Shown here piece by piece: positions 43,435 through 46,287 of a stretch of 46,287 nt of DNA. Each line of letters starts with the position of its first letter. The stretch's first letter is position 1. Both the position numbers and the translations under genes were made by a program. The stretch covers positions 1 through 46,287 of IMG/VR virus record IMGVR_UViG_3300043449_000651, one strand, 5' to 3'. The notes beneath the pieces were generated by a model. It searched no databases. It was not told where the DNA came from and was given only the letters and a program-made list of their open reading frames with translations. Source of the stretch: a virus.

Positions 43435-44524
43435 CTGTAAGCAGATTAGCGTAACGCTTGAAGAACTCTGGGAAGTTGGTCATCTTCTTGCGATCGAAAA
43501 CCACCTTGTAAGACTTCAACACTGTATGGGCACCCATGATAACCATTTCTGGTTCAAAGTTCGCCATCATAAAGCCAAGCCAGTTGTCGGCGTTCTTGTT
43601 GAACTCGTCCAACTTACCTTCACGCTTACCTGCTTCGTAACGAGTACGAAGTTCATAGCTCAAGCTAGTAACCAGAGCGTATGCGGCAGACACTTCCTTG
43701 CTCTTGAAGGTGGTAACTTTGCCACTCAACACATCTGATGGATCAGGCAAGTCTGCGGCGTGCTTACGGTGTGCCATAAACTTAATCGCCATACCTTCAC
43801 CAACCAAGCCCGACACCATGTCTGTGTTAGCAGAGTCCGGCATGTCGTCGTCGATCATATCGCTAACAAAGCTCCAGGTACGTGGAGTAGAGAAAGCACG
43901 ATCGTGTTGCGTAGGATCAAAGTTGTACAAGTCGCCTTTGAACTGCTTCAAGAAGCCCACCACGTGCGGATGGATCTCGTTCATGATAGCCCATTGTTCC
44001 CAGTCTTCAAAGTCCACACGGATTTCCAAGTGCATGAAGCGGTTAGCCAGTGGGCTAGGCATACGGTACGTAACACCTTTATCGCCCATTCGGTTACCTG
44101 CGGCAATCATAACCACGTTATCGGGCAAGGTGTACTGGCCCACTTTGCGGTTTAGAATCAGCTGGTAAGCCGCGGCCTGAACAGCAGGAGGAGCAGAGTT
44201 CAGTTCGTCCAAGAACAGGAACACCACATCGTGTTGTGCGGCAAACTCTGCGGTAGGCAGTTCGGAAGGAGTAGCCCACTTCATAGTGTTGTCGCCGGCA
44301 CTGTAATAAGGAACACCCTTAATGTCAGTAGGATCCATCAAAGCCATACGCAAGTCTACGACTGCGGAGTTGGGCCACTCTGCGGCAACTTGGTTCACCA
44401 TATCAGACTTACCTACGCCGGGAGGACCCCAAACGAATACTGGACGGCGTTTCTGTACGGCACGGCGCAAAATTGGCTTGCACTCGCTGATCTTAACTGT
44501 GCGGGTTTCTACTTGATTTCCCAT
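43427..44524 (-). CDS. MoxR-family AAA+ ATPase
   Basis: A 365-residue protein with Walker A GPPGVGKS at 33-40, Walker B LFLDELN at 103-109 and a sensor-1 Asn in AAGNRMGDKG at about 141-150. It belongs to the MoxR/CobS-like AAA+ class, which works with VWA proteins in metal insertion, complex activation or remodelling. The partner VWA/metallopeptidase gene lies just downstream. AGGAGCCACC precedes the ATG, the same leader phrase as in the VWA gene. A consensus early promoter stands 39 bases before it. Confidence 0.85.
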   Translation of the reverse strand: MGNQVETRTVKISECKPILRRAVQKRRPVFVWGPPGVGKSDMVNQVAAEWPNSAVVDLRMALMDPTDIKGVPYYSAGDNTMKWATPSELPTAEFAAQHDVVFLFLDELNSAPPAVQAAAYQLILNRKVGQYTLPDNVVMIAAGNRMGDKGVTYRMPSPLANRFMHLEIRVDFEDWEQWAIMNEIHPHVVGFLKQFKGDLYNFDPTQHDRAFSTPRTWSFVSDMIDDDMPDSANTDMVSGLVGEGMAIKFMAHRKHAADLPDPSDVLSGKVTTFKSKEVSAAYALVTSLSYELRTRYEAGKREGKLDEFNKNADNWLGFMMANFEPEMVIMGAHTVLKSYKVVFDRKKMTNFPEFFKRYANLLTDE

Positions 44525-44562
44525 TTGGTGGCTCCTACTTAGGGTTTGTTAAACATGTATGT

Positions 44563-44591
44563 ATTATAAGGCATTTAGTTGCGATTGTCAA
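44563..44591 (-). promoter_or_regulatory. Consensus sigma-70 promoter of the MoxR gene
   Basis: Leftward TTGACA (44586-44591), 17 bases, TATAAT (44563-44568). Both boxes match the consensus exactly. It is embedded in a 14-bp inverted repeat. Confidence 0.9.
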
Positions 44592-44605
44592 CAACTAAAT
44601 GCCTT
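44568..44605. repeat. 14-bp perfect inverted repeat over the MoxR promoter
   Basis: Arms 44568-44581 and 44592-44605 are exact reverse complements. The ten-base loop (44582-44591) contains the -35 box, and one arm forms the spacer to the -10. It may be an operator for a dimeric repressor. Read rightward it is followed by GTTGTTTTT and could also end antisense transcripts. Confidence 0.85.
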
Positions 44606-44612
44606 GTTGTTT

Positions 44613-44882
44613 TTATGCAACAGCTTGTTCTTGTGCTGGCATAACTTGTGCGATGAACTCGCTAGCAAGGATTGCTTCTTTAGTCATCGGGGCAGGCAGT
44701 TCTACGAACTTGACATCGGTACAACCTGCACGAACGAGCGTTTGAGTACGGCGCTTGTCATTAGTGTAGCGAAGTGCGCCACGACCCTTTTTATCAACGG
44801 CATAGCCGACAAAAGTAAAAGTCTCACCAGCGATAACTGATTCAACTGCGGCTTCAACTGCTCGGGCGGTAACTTTAGACAT
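44613..44882 (-). CDS. Unknown small early protein
   Basis: An 89-residue protein with helical N-terminus (VTARAVEAAVESVIAGETF), a basic KGRGALRYTNDKRRTQTLVR middle and a Pro/Ala/Glu end. It has no recognised family. AAAGGAAAA precedes the ATG. A consensus early promoter stands 59 bases upstream, with a 5'-terminal stem-loop in the leader. This points to strong, early expression, typical of host-takeover peptides; that role is inference. Confidence 0.65.
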   Translation of the reverse strand: MSKVTARAVEAAVESVIAGETFTFVGYAVDKKGRGALRYTNDKRRTQTLVRAGCTDVKFVELPAPMTKEAILASEFIAQVMPAQEQAVA

Positions 44883-44913
44883 AAATTTTCCTTTGAGTGT
44901 GTGTTAAGTGTTT

Positions 44914-44934
44914 ATTGCAGAACCGTTCCGCAAT
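44914..44934 (-). other. 5'-terminal stem-loop in an early leader
   Basis: The predicted transcript begins at 44934 with a 9-bp stem (one G-U pair) and a three-base loop, ending at 44914. A hairpin at the very 5' end often protects mRNA from decay. Confidence 0.55.
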
Positions 44935-44940
44935 GTTTAA

Positions 44941-44975
44941 ATTATACTATTGATCCAGATCCTTGTCAACCTGTT
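44941..44975 (-). promoter_or_regulatory. Consensus sigma-70 promoter of the 89-residue gene
   Basis: Leftward TTGACA (44964-44969), 17 bases, TATAAT (44941-44946), preceded by AAAAACAGG. Lies within the 3' end of the 54-residue gene, overlapping its stop. Confidence 0.9.
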
Positions 44976-45111
44976 TTTGATGCTTTTCGCGTCTTTTGTA
45001 GGCTTTTTTGCTTTCCTCTACCTTGCCCTTGAAAGGGCTGTCGGCATGGTACAGCTCAATAGCTCTACGCTTAGTACGCTCTAGCTTCAAAGTGATTGTA
45101 GTCCGTTTCAT
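44947..45111 (-). CDS. 54-residue basic peptide with a nearly leaderless start
   Basis: A short frame from the ATG at 45111 to a TAG at 44947. It encodes a Lys/Arg-rich helical peptide (MKRTTITLKLERTKRRAIEL, then HADSPFKGKVEESKKAYKRR). The predicted transcript of the promoter at 45121-45149 starts about three bases before the ATG, so there is no room for a Shine-Dalgarno. The next gene's promoter is nested in its last codons. It may bind nucleic acid or RNA polymerase; no family recognised. Too short for most gene finders. Confidence 0.55.
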   Translation of the reverse strand: MKRTTITLKLERTKRRAIELYHADSPFKGKVEESKKAYKRREKHQKQVDKDLDQ

Positions 45112-45120
45112 AGTGTTACT

Positions 45121-45163
45121 ATTATATGGTGGGTTGAGCCAAAGGTCAACCTGTTTTTGGCTC
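45121..45163 (-). promoter_or_regulatory. Sigma-70 promoter of the 54-residue gene with inverted repeat
   Basis: Leftward TTGACC (45144-45149), 17 bases, TATAAT (45121-45126), preceded by AAAAACAGG. An 8-bp inverted repeat (45136-45143 and 45156-45163) places the -35 box in its loop. Confidence 0.85.
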
Positions 45164-45225
45164 TTTTTACCAAAATTTCATGAAAAAAGTGTTGTATTTT
45201 TGCAACAAAAAGGTAATACTTAGGT

Positions 45226-45609
45226 TTAACCTTTTCCCTGTGCTCGCCTGCTTAATCCGTCGAGCCACAGCACAATATCATCGTTCACTAAACGGATTTC
45301 CATTGCATCCTGTTCACCAAAGATACGAAAGTAGCCGGCACCATGATAGTAAGGCCAATCTAAGTGTTGCTCAAGTCCAATCAAGTGTCCAGGTTTTGGG
45401 CTCCATCCTGGTGGGCATTGGTATGACCAATAGCGGAAGTGGGGCTTCATTAATTCCCAACCGAATGTAGTTAAGCGTAGACCTTTTTGCTTACCAGGTT
45501 GGTAGTTTTTAAAAACAGTGTACTCTGTTATCTTGGTGTTTTCCCAAATGTGCGGAATCGGGTACTGAGCCAAGTACTCAGTTATTTTTGTAGGAAGATC
45601 CTTGCTCAT
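45226..45609 (-). CDS. Unknown small protein
   Basis: A 127-residue protein rich in Trp, Tyr and Gly. A notable stretch is FRYWSYQCPPGWSPKPGHLIG, followed by YYHGAGYFRIFGE, and the end is basic. It looks like a compact soluble protein; no family recognised. Its ATG lies 32 bases inside the upstream gene, with a weak AGGGA before it. It was probably co-transcribed with that gene from the late promoter at 45895. Confidence 0.55.
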   Translation of the reverse strand: MSKDLPTKITEYLAQYPIPHIWENTKITEYTVFKNYQPGKQKGLRLTTFGWELMKPHFRYWSYQCPPGWSPKPGHLIGLEQHLDWPYYHGAGYFRIFGEQDAMEIRLVNDDIVLWLDGLSRRAQGKG

Positions 45610-45889
45610 TGATTTTGCGTCCCTGCTTTAATTCAACAACAGAGAAGTCATTGACCTTGAATAGCTTGTTTAACTTGTCGGCCAAGTTAAACGCATGTCC
45701 GGGATTGGAAAAGGATACCTTTTTATATTTTGGGCCTGGATAGCTGATTAAGCTATTCAGTGTGCGGAGATTAATTGGTTTGTCTTTGTAAAAAACAGCG
45801 TATATTGCATCAGCCGCAAGTACTTCTTCGCTCTTATAAGTTCTTGGGTTTGTATACGTTAATAGGATGTTGGGCTTTGGTCTACTCAT
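45578..45889 (-). CDS. Unknown small protein
   Basis: A 103-residue basic protein (MSRPKPNILLTYTNPRTYKS at the start, then LADKLNKLFKVNDFSVVELK). The ATG at 45889 is preferred over a TTG at 45904 inside the promoter. A late-type TAAATA lies exactly five bases before the ATG with no Shine-Dalgarno. No recognised family. It overlaps the next gene by 32 bases. Confidence 0.55.
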   Translation of the reverse strand: MSRPKPNILLTYTNPRTYKSEEVLAADAIYAVFYKDKPINLRTLNSLISYPGPKYKKVSFSNPGHAFNLADKLNKLFKVNDFSVVELKQGRKINEQGSSYKNN

Positions 45890-45917
45890 ACTTTTATTTA
45901 TCAAAAGTAGGTATTTA
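45889..45917 (-). promoter_or_regulatory. Late promoter fused to a start (TAAATA-N5-ATG), with a second TAAATA
   Basis: Leftward TAAATA at 45895-45900 followed by five bases and ATG; another TAAATA at 45912-45917 just upstream. Confidence 0.55.
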
Positions 45918-45926
45918 ATGAGCCAA

Positions 45927-46280
45927 CTACACCGTAGTTTTTGGTGCTAAAATAGACAGTTTGTCGCCGTGTATAATAATACAGCTCATTTCGGGATTTT
46001 TAGTTGGAGTACCAACTGCGGTAAAGGTACGAGTTTTAGAGTTGGCCCAAAGAGTGAATACAACAACACCATCAATAGAACCAACCATAACAACATCTTC
46101 TCCAGCGGCTTTAAGCTCAGTAGCTAAGTCTGTGGTTTTCCCGCAAGTCCATTGCGAGTCTAGCTTAAAGACTTCAGCATTAGCAGGCCACGCAAAAAAT
46201 GCAATGGCAAATGCCAGTAAGGAAACAATCCCTACTTTAGTTATAAGTGGCCGCCAGCCATTCTGTATGTTGTTGAGCAT
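45927..46280 (-). CDS. Secreted/periplasmic protein with signal peptide
   Basis: A 117-residue protein. Residues 15-31 form a hydrophobic helix (VGIVSLLAFAIAFFAWP) after basic residues, ending in ANA, a likely type I signal-peptidase site after residue 35. The mature part is small, with two Cys (TCGKTTD and MSCIII) that could form a disulphide. It would act in the periplasm or membrane of the host, for instance in superinfection exclusion or envelope change; this is inference. The ATG lies seven bases from the window edge, so the RBS cannot be fully seen. Confidence 0.6.
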   Translation of the reverse strand: MLNNIQNGWRPLITKVGIVSLLAFAIAFFAWPANAEVFKLDSQWTCGKTTDLATELKAAGEDVVMVGSIDGVVVFTLWANSKTRTFTAVGTPTKNPEMSCIIIHGDKLSILAPKTTV

Positions 46281-46287
46281 TATCTGA

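Noticed and set aside
44568-44605. Hairpin as a leftward terminator of the 89-residue gene
   Set aside because: Leftward there is no T run after the stem, and it overlaps a perfect promoter; the T run is on the opposite strand.

Overview
The window is a piece of a T4-like (Straboviridae/Kyanoviridae-type) contractile-tailed phage genome, most likely from an aquatic bacterium. The evidence is a recognisable T4 core: gp46/gp47 recombination nuclease, gp55-like late sigma factor, baseplate proteins gp53, gp5, gp25 and gp6, and a run of tail or baseplate structural genes. Strong TTGAC-N17-TATAAT promoters in the early region point to a host with a standard sigma-70, probably a proteobacterium. 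The AT-rich but not extremely AT-rich composition gives no firm host assignment. No tRNA, CRISPR, insertion sequence or integrase was seen.

Layout. (1) About 1-4865, minus strand: an early/middle operon with gp55-like sigma factor, a MazG-like pyrophosphohydrolase, a DUF465/YdcH-like peptide, gp47, gp46, a histone-H1-like basic peptide and a GIY-YIG nuclease cut by the window edge. (2) About 4866-4966: a divergent control region with a leftward sigma-70 promoter and a rightward late-type TAAATA promoter. (3) About 4967-26292, plus strand: a nucleotidyltransferase, then baseplate and tail genes, including a 2900-residue giant and a protein with a Tyr-Gly-Gly repeat. (4) About 26294-40522: a dense accessory island. 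It holds a glycosyltransferase-like protein, three tandem DADN-motif paralogues, a methyltransferase-like protein, two 2-oxoglutarate-oxygenase-like proteins, two PP-loop ATPases, two possible GNAT proteins, a fatty-acid desaturase, a fatty-acid hydroxylase-family protein, ThyX and a small ATP-grasp-like protein. (5) About 40519-46280, minus strand: small phage proteins, a MoxR AAA+ ATPase with a metallopeptidase/VWA partner, several short early genes and a secreted protein.

How it works together. The early leftward genes would be read by host polymerase from TTGAC/TATAAT promoters. They supply gp55, which should recognise the late motif (T/G/C)TAA(A/G)TA. This motif stands before the structural operon, gp25, two tail genes, the gene that opens the accessory operon and several island genes. 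In five places the motif is followed by exactly five bases and then ATG with no convincing Shine-Dalgarno, which predicts leaderless late mRNAs. The accessory genes from 25948 to 36409 are almost all start/stop-coupled, so they look like one long late transcript devoted to modifying sugars, acyl chains or small molecules.

The most interesting items are the leaderless late-start architecture, the inverted repeats that put a -35 box in a loop, the tandem glycosyltransferase-like trio, the lipid/PP-loop/GNAT/oxygenase island and the MoxR-VWA-metallopeptidase cassette. All functional calls rest on motifs read by eye; no database search was possible.
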